This document shows, one piece after another, positions 15,941 to 24,572 of a stretch of DNA of 64,000 bases. Both the position numbers and the translations under genes were made by a program. The notes beneath the pieces were generated by a model. That model searched no databases. It saw only the letters and a program-made list of their open reading frames with translations, and was not told the DNA's origin. Position 1 is the first letter of the stretch. The number at the start of each line of letters is the position of its first letter. Source of the stretch: Cyclobacteriaceae bacterium (lineage in GTDB: Bacteria > Bacteroidota > Bacteroidia > Cytophagales > Cyclobacteriaceae); the NCBI GenBank assembly GCA_016787665.1, contig JAEUUC010000006.1, positions 124,001-188,000 of the forward strand, written 5' to 3'.

Positions 15941-16022
15941 TGCCCAGGACTGGACTCGAACCAGCACACCTTGCGGCACTACCCCCTCAAAGTAGCGTGT
16001 CTACCAATTTCACCACCTGGGC
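15941..16022 (-). tRNA. tRNA-Leu (anticodon GAG)
   Basis: An 82-base class II tRNA on the minus strand: acceptor GCCCAGG/CCTGGGC, anticodon loop TTGAGGG (anticodon GAG), long variable arm, and T loop TTCGAGT. It lies 75 bases upstream of tRNA-Leu(CAG) in the same orientation. Confidence 0.95.
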
Positions 16023-16279
16023 CAGACATCTAAAACAAATTTCCAATCCCCATCACAAAAGCACCTCTCTCGTGTTATCCTGGGCGTTTGCACCATCCCC
16101 ATTACGATAGGGTTCAACGCCCGGTTAAGGGGCTGCAAATGTAAATATTTTTGCCTGACACCAACATGGGGAATCCCCCTTTTCCGTGATTTTGAAATGT
16201 TTAATGCGGTTTACCAACCTACGCCCGGCTGTATAAACCATATCTTTATTATCTTAAGCCTTTAAACTAAACTGTTGAC

Positions 16280-19200
16280 ATGAGACGTTTGCTTACCCGC
16301 ACTGTTTGGACGGTTTTTATCACCCTTAGTCTTTCTTTCTCCCACCGGCTGGCCGCTCAAAATAACGCAGTGGCTATTGGTTCGGCTACCCCGCAGCAAA
16401 ATGCGGTGCTGCTGCTGGTAGGTGACGGTACCCAGGGTTTAGTGATACCAACGGTAACCAATCGGACTGCCGTTAGCGGCCCTGGAAAGGGAATGGTTGT
16501 TTTTGATGATAGTGATGACCGTATTTACTACCACGATGGCACGAATTGGGTCGGTGTGGGCGGTAGCGGAGCAGCCTTGATTGAAGTTGTTGGCAACAAC
16601 TTAACCATCGGTAGTGGAACAAGTAATCAGACCAATATTGCCCGGAATTTTTCTGCATCCGCACGAGGCTTTCTATATTGGGACGGAGCGAATTGGGTAC
16701 AGGCGCAATTTACACTGCCCGCAACAACCCAAGCCTTAGTCTATAACCCCGGAACCTCCAGTTGGGGATTTCAACCCATCAGCGGTGGTGGGGGAATTAC
16801 AACGCTCAATGCAGCCGATGCCACGCTTACGGTGACCAACCCTACCGGACCTACCACCACGATTGATATTGCCGCCAACGGGGTTACCACCAATGAGCTT
16901 GCCAATAATGCCGTAACCAATCCCAAGATTGCCGACAATGCGGTGAGCACGACCAAAATAGCTGATGATGCCGTAACGAGCGCCAAAATTGCCCCCGGAA
17001 CGATCACCGCAACTGATCTGGCCGGCAATATTTCAATTGGAACCACCGGAACCATAACTTCCAGTTCGCTCACCGTGTCAGGTTCTGGCACCACAACATT
17101 TAACGGCCGCACCTACACGTGGCCTAACCCTTCGCCTGCAGGCATTCTGACGCACGATGGAGCCGGTGGATTAACCTGGGCCCCAACCGGGTCGGGTGTA
17201 ACCGGTGTAACTGCCTCCCTCCCGCTTGCCAGTTCGGGCGGCACAACACCAAACATCACATTCCCCAGTTGGCCAGCCAACGCAGCGGGTGTACTGACCA
17301 ATAATGGAACCGGCACACTAAGCTGGGCCGCAGCTGGTGGCACCGGCACCGTGACTTCGGTTGGTTTAACAATGCCTTCGATATTCAACATCGCAGGATC
17401 TCCGGTTACCACATCGGGAACAATAAACGCAACACTGGCTTCGCAGGCCGCCAACACTTTTTTCGGAGCGCCCAATGGATCGGCCGGTGTTCCCACCTTC
17501 CGCAGTCTGGTGGCCAACGATATCCCCAGTCTTGATGCTTCGAAGATAACTTCGGGCACACTGCCGACTGGCCGCGGAGGAACCGGCCTGGCCGGACCCT
17601 TTACCAACGGGCAATTGCTGATTGGTAATGGTACAGGGCTAACGGCTGCCACGCTGACGGCTGGCACGGGGATCTCAATCACCAACGGGGCCGGTGCCAT
17701 AACCATCAACAGTACCGCGAGCGGAGATATTACCGATGTGGTGGCCGGCACAGGCCTTTCCGGAGGCGGAACAACAGGTTCTGTAACACTAAACCTCACC
17801 AACACAGCAGTAACGGCTGGGGCATACGGTAATGCAACCAACATCCCGCAACTGAACATCGATGCGCAGGGCCGAATAACCGGGGCTACCAACGTACCAT
17901 TCTCTCCAGGTATGACCAACCCGATGACTAACCCGGGCGATTTGATTTTAGGGGGAGCAGCTGGTGCCCCCACCCGGCTCGGCATTGGAGGCAATGGCCA
18001 GGTGTTAACCTCGAATGGCACTACGGCAACCTGGCAAAATTTAGCCGGGGGTGGCACGATTACCGGTGTTACACCCGGTTTAGGGTTAACAGGCGGTGGT
18101 GTGTCAGGGAACGTAACGTTGAATATAGTGGCCGGAACGTCCAATGGTGAGGTGTTGAAATGGAACGGATCTAATTGGGCTCCCGGCACGGACAACGTAG
18201 GCGGTGGTGGCGTGCCCACACTCACTCCGGGCCAAATTTTAGTTGGCAATGGCACTACTAATTCAGGAGTTGGTGTTTCGGGCGACCTGACCTTGGCGTT
18301 CCCAGCCAACTTTCAAATTGCGGCCGATGCCGTAACCACCGCAGAGATTGCGGCCAACACGATTACCAACTCAGATATCGATCCGGCAGCCGCTATCAGT
18401 GTAAATAAACTGGCAGCCGGTGGAGCTAATCAAATACTTCAAACCATTGCCGGTGTGCCCACGTGGTCGACCCTGGCGACCGGTGCAACGGATTTGAATG
18501 GACTAAGCGATGTGATTACTTCGGCACCTGCGGGCGGCCATGTATTGGTGTACAACAACGGCTCATCAAACTTTGAAAACCGCGCCTTGAGCGGTGACAT
18601 TGGCAGCGTATCGGCAACCGGTTTGGTAACCATTGCCAACGATGCCATCACGTCTCCAAAAATTGCCGCTGGCACGATCGTCAATTCGGATATTTCGGCC
18701 AGTGCCGCGATCGATGGCGCTAAGATCAATCCAAACTTTGTTGCCCAGAATGTCGTGACCACCGGGGCGGTAAGCGCGGGAGCAGTCAATGTAAACGGGC
18801 AAACCTACACCTGGCCGGCCGCGCAGGCAGCCGGAGTGTTGACGAATAATGGTTCGGGGACATTAACCTGGTCTCCAGCAGGCGGGACCGGGACAGTGAC
18901 GAGCGTAGGACTTTCATTGCCGTCTCTGTTCTCGGTGACTGGATCACCAGTGACCACTACCGGCACCTTAACGGCAACCTTGGCGTCACAGGCTGCGAAT
19001 TCCGTTTTTGCAGCCCCGAGTGGCGCGGCAGGGGCACCCACCTTTAGAACCTTGGTAGCCGCGGACATCCCCAATTTGGATGCGGGAAAGATAACAACAG
19101 GCACGTTACCCATAGCGCGGGGTGGTACCGGGTTGACTGCGGCACCAACGAATGGACAGTTGCCCATCGGTAATGGCACCGGTTACACCCTCGCGCCACT

Positions 19201-22174
19201 TACGGCCGGCAGTGGCATCAACATTGTAAATGCCGCTGGCAGCATCACGATCTCAGCAACCGGTGGACCATCGAACCTGGACGCGCTAACGGATGCTGCC
19301 GTGGCTACCCCCGTAGCGGGGCAGGTTTTGGTGTACAACGGCACCACAGACTTTCAAAACCGTACGTTAAGCGGAGACATTTCTACCATTAGCGCAACGG
19401 GTGCCGTTACCCTTGCCAACTCCGCTGCCACGCGCACGAACTTGGGGTTAGGGGCCCTGGCCACATTAGGAGCGGTTTCCGGTGGCGTGCTCGGCACCAT
19501 CACCGATGGCACCATATCGGGCGGGGATCTGGCGCCAAATATCGGGATCAGCACCACCGGCAATATTGCCGCAGCCAACCTTTCCGGTAATGGTTCCGGT
19601 ATTACCGCGTTAAGCGCATCAAATATTTCAACTGGTACCCTGCCCGTAGCCCGCGGTGGCACGGGTTTGTCCTCATTTGGCGGGGGCTTGTTATATGCCT
19701 CAGGACCCACCACGATCGGAGACATCGGCAACGGCACAGTCGGTCAGGTGTTGATGATGAATGCCACAACACCTACCTGGACTAGCTTGCCAACTGCGGC
19801 AACTCCCGCAAACACGGTGATACGCGGCAATGCAGGCGGTACCGCACAGGAGGCTTCCAGCATCTTTGATAATGGTACGTATACCGGCATTGGCCGCACA
19901 GCACCGATCGGAGCGTCCCGTTTTGATATCCAGGCCTCTGGTTTTGGAGCAGCCGCCTATGGTGGAATGTATATTCAGACTGACAACACCGGGTTGCCCT
20001 TTTATGGGTACTCTAACAATGGAGGCGGCTCCATGTGGACGTATTGGAATGGCGGAACCGGAACCTGGAATGTATTCAATGGTGGTGACCGACTCTCCGT
20101 AACTAATGCCGGAAATATTGGCATTGGGACAACTACCCCTTCCGGAAGGACTCACATAACCGGCACCGGCAATATTGGTTTAGTTAACGAAAGCAGTAAC
20201 ACGATAGGTACCTGGCAGTCCATATCCAATACAAGCACCGGTGGCCAGATATTCTCGATCATTTCTACAGGCTCTGCCAATGCTCAAGGTGCAGGCAAAC
20301 TGCTAATCACTGCAAACTCAGGTATTGGTACTACCGTTCGCGACATCTTGGCGATGAACCACGCCACCGGTCATGTGGGTATTGGTACAAGCACACCGAA
20401 TGCTCCCCTTCACATTTCGGCCAGCGGAACTGAAAAAAAGATCGTCCTTTTTGAGACTGCCAACAACGAGCATCAATATCTCGGTTTCGGCTACACTGGC
20501 CTGGGCGAATTGAAGTATCAGGTGGGATTCCCGGCCAACGACCATGTCTTTCTTGCGGGTAATGGCACAGCTGCAAGCAATGAGTTGCTGCGCATAAAGG
20601 GGACCGGGCAGGTAGGAATCGGGATTAGCGCTCCAAACAATGGTGTTTTGCATTTGGGCGGAGATGCGGGCTATAATGGTATTCATTTTACGCATGCCGG
20701 CTCCGGCAACACCAGTGCGGACGGATTCCTGGTAGGGCCACAAACAACCAACAGCAACCAGTTGATCGTGTGGAACTTTGAATCATCAGATATCTTGTTT
20801 GGAACCACGGCAACCGAGCGCGCTCGTTTTAACAGTGCGGGTAATTTCGGGATCGGTAGTACAAATCCGGTGGCACGACTCGATGTGTCAAGTGGGGGTG
20901 GATCCACGGCCCCCCAGGCCCGAATTTTCCAGAGCAATGGTGCAGACTTTGGACGGTTGCGGTTTGCATCTGCCGCATCAGGAACCAGTCACTGGGATAT
21001 TGGTGCCTTAACTACCGGCACTGCCGGCACTGAGCTTTTCACCTTCTGGAATCAAGCTGCCGGAATTAATGTGATGTCGCTACGCGGAACCGGACAGGTG
21101 ACATTAGCCAATACCGATTGGGATGTTAACGGGCTTCTGCTTCAATCAACAAGCACTAGTGCAGGTTCATCAATCCGCTTCACGAATCCGGCCGGTGGAA
21201 ATCGGACCTACGACATCATTGGTTCAACAGGTAGCGGTGCCGCAACTGGAATAGGCGCATTTGGCATCTGGGATGACACAAACGGTGCTTACCGGTTTGT
21301 GATTGGTCCTTCGGGTGATGTAGGTATTGGCATCAACAACCCTTCAAAGAAGTTGCATGCAGTTTCTAGTCCTACTACGGATTTTGATGCAGCGATTTAT
21401 GGTTCAAGTAGTGCTGGAGAAGGTATCGGCTTTTATGGCGCTATGGCTTTTAGAAGGGGCACAACAAATTATGGTGTTTACGCTCACTCTGATGCGATTG
21501 CAAATACCAGCCCTTTAGGGGTAAACAGAGGTGCCGATGGTGCATTAGTAAATTTTATGAGTGGTGGAGTAGTCCAGGGCCAGATTACAGTTTCGGGTAC
21601 CACAGTGGCTTACGGTGCTTTTACGGGTGTTCATTATGCAATATCAGACGAAAGCAATTTGCAAAGGGGCTTATTGGTTACGTTAACGGGAAGTAACAAT
21701 TATTACCATGGTACCCGTGAGGCTGAAATATTACATGGCATAAAAATTTCAACAGTTGCCAATGATGCCAAGATAATGGGGTCTTTTTTTGATCTAATTG
21801 ACCCCCACCAACCGCATTCTTTGGATAACCCGTATCAGATAATGTCAGTCGGTAACGGTGAGATGTGGATTGTTGACAATGGTTCAAATCTCGAACCCGG
21901 AGACTACCTGATCTCGTCTGGTGTTGCGGGCCATGGAATGAAGGACAGCGGAGAGTTTGAAGTTGCAAATATTATTGCCCGAGTTGCCGAGCCTGTAAAT
22001 TGGGGAACGGTGGCCGACACCATCAATGGAGTAAAACGAAAAAAAGTTGCCGTCTTCTACGAATCCTTTGTTATTAATCACAAAGCGGATAGGCTGGAAC
22101 GCGAAATCGATGGCCTAAAAACAGAACTGGCTGAGATCAGGAAAGTGCTAGGTCTTGAGGCAAAAAAGAACTGA
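16280..22174 (+). CDS. very large secreted repeat protein, tail-fibre-like
   Basis: A 1,964-residue protein with a signal peptide (MRRLLTRTVWTVFITLSLSFSHRLAAQ). It is rich in Gly, Thr, Ala, Asn and Ser, with almost no cysteine. Residues ~60-1150 hold low-complexity beta modules including three GTLP-x-x-RGGTGL motifs and two ~140-residue near-duplicates (335-476 and 850-991). Residues ~1200-1700 hold six GIG-x-x-x-P-x-x-x-LHI-type modules. The C-terminus (~1740-1964) has a globular part with GDYLISSGVAGHGMK and IIARVAEPVNWG, like autoprocessing tail-fibre ends, then a short coiled coil (LEREIDGLKTELAEIRKVLG) suggesting trimer formation. Such proteins are common in Bacteroidota with unknown role. 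The next two genes are T9SS-related and follow closely. Confidence 0.85.
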   Translation: MRRLLTRTVWTVFITLSLSFSHRLAAQNNAVAIGSATPQQNAVLLLVGDGTQGLVIPTVTNRTAVSGPGKGMVVFDDSDDRIYYHDGTNWVGVGGSGAALIEVVGNNLTIGSGTSNQTNIARNFSASARGFLYWDGANWVQAQFTLPATTQALVYNPGTSSWGFQPISGGGGITTLNAADATLTVTNPTGPTTTIDIAANGVTTNELANNAVTNPKIADNAVSTTKIADDAVTSAKIAPGTITATDLAGNISIGTTGTITSSSLTVSGSGTTTFNGRTYTWPNPSPAGILTHDGAGGLTWAPTGSGVTGVTASLPLASSGGTTPNITFPSWPANAAGVLTNNGTGTLSWAAAGGTGTVTSVGLTMPSIFNIAGSPVTTSGTINATLASQAANTFFGAPNGSAGVPTFRSLVANDIPSLDASKITSGTLPTGRGGTGLAGPFTNGQLLIGNGTGLTAATLTAGTGISITNGAGAITINSTASGDITDVVAGTGLSGGGTTGSVTLNLTNTAVTAGAYGNATNIPQLNIDAQGRITGATNVPFSPGMTNPMTNPGDLILGGAAGAPTRLGIGGNGQVLTSNGTTATWQNLAGGGTITGVTPGLGLTGGGVSGNVTLNIVAGTSNGEVLKWNGSNWAPGTDNVGGGGVPTLTPGQILVGNGTTNSGVGVSGDLTLAFPANFQIAADAVTTAEIAANTITNSDIDPAAAISVNKLAAGGANQILQTIAGVPTWSTLATGATDLNGLSDVITSAPAGGHVLVYNNGSSNFENRALSGDIGSVSATGLVTIANDAITSPKIAAGTIVNSDISASAAIDGAKINPNFVAQNVVTTGAVSAGAVNVNGQTYTWPAAQAAGVLTNNGSGTLTWSPAGGTGTVTSVGLSLPSLFSVTGSPVTTTGTLTATLASQAANSVFAAPSGAAGAPTFRTLVAADIPNLDAGKITTGTLPIARGGTGLTAAPTNGQLPIGNGTGYTLAPLTAGSGINIVNAAGSITISATGGPSNLDALTDAAVATPVAGQVLVYNGTTDFQNRTLSGDISTISATGAVTLANSAATRTNLGLGALATLGAVSGGVLGTITDGTISGGDLAPNIGISTTGNIAAANLSGNGSGITALSASNISTGTLPVARGGTGLSSFGGGLLYASGPTTIGDIGNGTVGQVLMMNATTPTWTSLPTAATPANTVIRGNAGGTAQEASSIFDNGTYTGIGRTAPIGASRFDIQASGFGAAAYGGMYIQTDNTGLPFYGYSNNGGGSMWTYWNGGTGTWNVFNGGDRLSVTNAGNIGIGTTTPSGRTHITGTGNIGLVNESSNTIGTWQSISNTSTGGQIFSIISTGSANAQGAGKLLITANSGIGTTVRDILAMNHATGHVGIGTSTPNAPLHISASGTEKKIVLFETANNEHQYLGFGYTGLGELKYQVGFPANDHVFLAGNGTAASNELLRIKGTGQVGIGISAPNNGVLHLGGDAGYNGIHFTHAGSGNTSADGFLVGPQTTNSNQLIVWNFESSDILFGTTATERARFNSAGNFGIGSTNPVARLDVSSGGGSTAPQARIFQSNGADFGRLRFASAASGTSHWDIGALTTGTAGTELFTFWNQAAGINVMSLRGTGQVTLANTDWDVNGLLLQSTSTSAGSSIRFTNPAGGNRTYDIIGSTGSGAATGIGAFGIWDDTNGAYRFVIGPSGDVGIGINNPSKKLHAVSSPTTDFDAAIYGSSSAGEGIGFYGAMAFRRGTTNYGVYAHSDAIANTSPLGVNRGADGALVNFMSGGVVQGQITVSGTTVAYGAFTGVHYAISDESNLQRGLLVTLTGSNNYYHGTREAEILHGIKISTVANDAKIMGSFFDLIDPHQPHSLDNPYQIMSVGNGEMWIVDNGSNLEPGDYLISSGVAGHGMKDSGEFEVANIIARVAEPVNWGTVADTINGVKRKKVAVFYESFVINHKADRLEREIDGLKTELAEIRKVLGLEAKKN
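17282..17707 (+). repeat. internal module copy A of the large repeat protein
   Basis: Encodes residues 335-476 (AAGVLTNNGTGTLSW ... GAGAITI). It aligns without gaps to copy B, exactly 1,545 bases downstream, with strong conservation of the PTFR-x-LVA-x-DIP-x-LDA-x-KIT-x-GTLP core. Confidence 0.85.
18827..19252 (+). repeat. internal module copy B of the large repeat protein
   Basis: Encodes residues 850-991 (AAGVLTNNGSGTLTW ... AAGSITI), the partner of copy A. The nucleotide sequences have diverged more than the proteins, so the duplication is not recent. Confidence 0.85.
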
Positions 22175-22175
22175 A

Positions 22176-23291
22176 ATGAAAAGGTTATTGCTTCTCGCTT
22201 TTTCAGTTGCGCCCGTGCTTGCGTTGGCCCAACTCACCATTTCCAACAGCACCCCGTTTAGCGCCAATGCTGGTACGGTCGTGAGCACCAACGGAGGTAT
22301 TGTGGTGAACAGCACGAACGTCAGTTTCAATAACGTTAACCTCGTACTCACCGGCACCGGTGCGCAGGCTTTGATCAACAACACGGCCAACGAGGTGCGC
22401 GTGAATGAGCTTGAGCTCAACGGAACCGGTGTAAAATCGATCACCAATGGTGCCTGGGGCATCAGCACCACGTTCACGCTTACACTCGGCAATCTGGTGG
22501 TGGGCAGTGGCAATAACGCAGCGCTCACCTATTACGGCACTACCGACCTGGCCGTAACCAATGCCAATAGTTATGTAGAAGGTAGATTGTTCACCGAAGT
22601 ATCCGGTATCGGACCCCGCAGTTTCCCCATCGGCAATGCAGCCGGATTCTTCCCCATCGTGTTGGAGAATGTTACCGATGTGGGTACGCGCCTGGGCCTG
22701 GAGGTCATTTCGGGAAGCCCCAACCTGGACAGTAAGATTCCGCGTGGCGTAGATGAAATTTTTAACGAACACTATTGGGAACTTACCACCTTCTCGGCCA
22801 ATAACCCGGCTTTCAGCGGCTCATTGGTTAGCCTTAGCTTGAATGGCACGCAGAACTTCTTGGGCGAACGGCTGGTGATTGAAGAAGACACGGACGGGAA
22901 TGTCACGAACCTGGGGGGTGCCAGTCGGCCGGATTTTGTTACCGGCACCGCTCCGGCTACCTCCAAGGCCAGTCTTTTTGCCCTCGGCCGGCTGGATGTG
23001 ATCGAACTTAAGATTTTTGATCTGATCAGTCCGAACAACGATCAGAAAAACGAAACGATTCGTATTGAGAACATTGAGGCCTTTCCGGAAAACACGGTAA
23101 CCCTGCTCGATCGCTGGGGAGTAAAAGTAAAATCGTGGACGAACTTTGTGAACTACACCGAGTCAAAACCCGACCAGAGCGACTTTGACTTTTCCAGTCT
23201 TGGTGAGGGCAACTATGTGTGTGCCATTGAATATACCGATGGCACAGGCAGCACGGTGAAGAAGTCAGGGATGATTACAGTGTTGAAGTGA
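22176..23291 (+). CDS. exported protein with CHU_C (type B T9SS) C-terminal sorting domain
   Basis: A 371-residue protein from the ATG at 22176 (MKRLLLLAFSVAPVLALAQ), one base after the stop of the large repeat gene; an upstream TTG start is unlikely because it breaks the signal peptide. The middle is beta-rich with Asn/Gly/Thr strands. The last ~85 residues (LKIFDLISPNNDQKNETIRIENIEAFPENTVTLLDRWGVKVKSW...NYVCAIEYTDGTG...KSGMITVLK) form the gliding-motility-associated C-terminal domain that targets proteins to the type IX secretion system and is linked to PorP/SprF partners. The next gene encodes such a partner. Confidence 0.9.
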   Translation: MKRLLLLAFSVAPVLALAQLTISNSTPFSANAGTVVSTNGGIVVNSTNVSFNNVNLVLTGTGAQALINNTANEVRVNELELNGTGVKSITNGAWGISTTFTLTLGNLVVGSGNNAALTYYGTTDLAVTNANSYVEGRLFTEVSGIGPRSFPIGNAAGFFPIVLENVTDVGTRLGLEVISGSPNLDSKIPRGVDEIFNEHYWELTTFSANNPAFSGSLVSLSLNGTQNFLGERLVIEEDTDGNVTNLGGASRPDFVTGTAPATSKASLFALGRLDVIELKIFDLISPNNDQKNETIRIENIEAFPENTVTLLDRWGVKVKSWTNFVNYTESKPDQSDFDFSSLGEGNYVCAIEYTDGTGSTVKKSGMITVLK

Positions 23292-23342
23292 GAAGTAATA
23301 AGTAAGAAGATGAGAATTATCGAATAGAAGAAAACGGGTGTT

Positions 23343-24527
23343 ATGATAAGACGTTTACTGCTTGGGTTCATTTCGGTGTTTGCGGTGGCTAATGGCTACA
23401 GTCAGGACATCCCGTTGTTCAGCCAAAAGCTGACAAACTCGTTTATCTACAACCCGGCCATGGCCGGTCACACGTTTGGTTCAATCACGGGTTCGTTTCG
23501 CAAAAACTATTTAGGTGTAGAGAATGCACCCCAGAACTTCTTCCTCAGCGCACACACACCCTTTGCCAATTATCGGTTTGGCACCGGCATCAACCTCTAT
23601 CAGGAAAACGTAAACTTTTTGCAGAACACGTATATCTCGGCCGCCTTCGCCTATCATCTTCATTTCAACAAACTGAGTGTGTTGTCGTTTGGTGTGGGTG
23701 GCGAGTACAACATGATGCGGGCCACGCGCGACAGCAATACCGGCACGGACGACCCGGTGTTTATTCGTCTCCAAAATGGTGAAAACACGCCTGACTTTTC
23801 GTTCGGTGTCATGTATCAAAATCAATACTTTAAAGCCGGCCTGGCCGCCAACCGTTTGTCCACCGCCTGGTTTCGCGAGCCCAATGCCCAGGTATTGTCG
23901 AGCTATTATTCCGGATATCTACAGGGGATGATTCCTGTGCGGGGTGGCGAAGATTTATTTGAACCCTATTTCGCCTTTCGCAAGTTTTCGGAAAGTAACG
24001 ACACGTGGGATGTTGGCGCCTACTACACAGTGAGCAACAAACTCACACTCGGAGCAGCTATGCGGGCGGGCAGTGTGGTGAATGCAACGGTGGCTTACCG
24101 GGTGTTGCCAAACTTGCTGCTCGGTTATTCACCCGAGATGGTGATGGGTTCTCCCCTGGGCGGCTTTCAGGGCACCTCACACGAGATAACGCTCCGGCTG
24201 GACTTCAACAATCAGGAATACAAGGAAAAAGCCAGCGCATCTTATTCAAACGCGGTGTCGTACAGACGTAAGACATTGACGACATCAACCGTGCGTAAGA
24301 GCCCCGGGGGCAAGTCACCATCGGCCCTCGCGAAAGCGCAGAAGCGCGTATCCTCGTTCTCTCCCAGCAAACGCTACCAAAACACAGCCAAGTTGGGCGG
24401 TGGGCGCAAGGGCGGCTCTACCAAATACAAGGGTTCTAAATCGGGCGGTGGCGTTAAACGCAAGGCGCCATCCAAGAAAAACAAATACAAGAGTTCGGGC
24501 AGGCGTAAGCCAACCAAGCGGAGATAA
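23343..24527 (+). CDS. PorP/SprF family T9SS outer-membrane protein with basic C-terminal tail
   Basis: A 394-residue protein. A signal peptide (MIRRLLLGFISVFAVANGYSQ) is followed by the family start DIPLFSQKLTNSFIYNPAMAGH, then a ~280-residue beta-barrel ending at TSHEITLRLDFNN. Family members normally end there. This one continues for about 100 residues of Lys/Arg/Ser/Gly (SYRRKTLTTSTVRKS ... GGGRKGG ... KRKAPSKKNKYKSSGRRKPTKRR) of low complexity. PorP/SprF proteins help to secrete or anchor type B CTD proteins, and the preceding gene is one. The basic tail may contact peptidoglycan, polysaccharide or nucleic acid; this is inference. Confidence 0.92.
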   Translation: MIRRLLLGFISVFAVANGYSQDIPLFSQKLTNSFIYNPAMAGHTFGSITGSFRKNYLGVENAPQNFFLSAHTPFANYRFGTGINLYQENVNFLQNTYISAAFAYHLHFNKLSVLSFGVGGEYNMMRATRDSNTGTDDPVFIRLQNGENTPDFSFGVMYQNQYFKAGLAANRLSTAWFREPNAQVLSSYYSGYLQGMIPVRGGEDLFEPYFAFRKFSESNDTWDVGAYYTVSNKLTLGAAMRAGSVVNATVAYRVLPNLLLGYSPEMVMGSPLGGFQGTSHEITLRLDFNNQEYKEKASASYSNAVSYRRKTLTTSTVRKSPGGKSPSALAKAQKRVSSFSPSKRYQNTAKLGGGRKGGSTKYKGSKSGGGVKRKAPSKKNKYKSSGRRKPTKRR

Positions 24528-24553
24528 AAAAATGCCCCGGAGTGGGGCATTTT
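24526..24553. terminator. bidirectional terminator between PorP/SprF and caspase genes
   Basis: The stem AAAATGCCCC / GGGGCATTTT with loop GGAGT lies between two convergent genes. The T run is longer on the minus strand (7 T). Confidence 0.9.
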
Positions 24554-24572
24554 CGTTTAGATGTTCTGCCGA

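Noticed and set aside
15712..16110. 132-residue plus-strand frame near the tRNA genes
   Set aside because: It is read through the antisense of both tRNA-Leu genes and a terminator; the tRNA structures explain the sequence.
17113..18309. 398-residue minus-strand frame inside the giant gene
   Set aside because: Antisense shadow of a repetitive Gly/Thr/Ala-rich coding sequence; Pro/Val-rich product without domains.
16280..22174. Prophage tail module
   Set aside because: The tail-fibre-like protein has a signal peptide and no phage genes around it; neighbours are T9SS genes.
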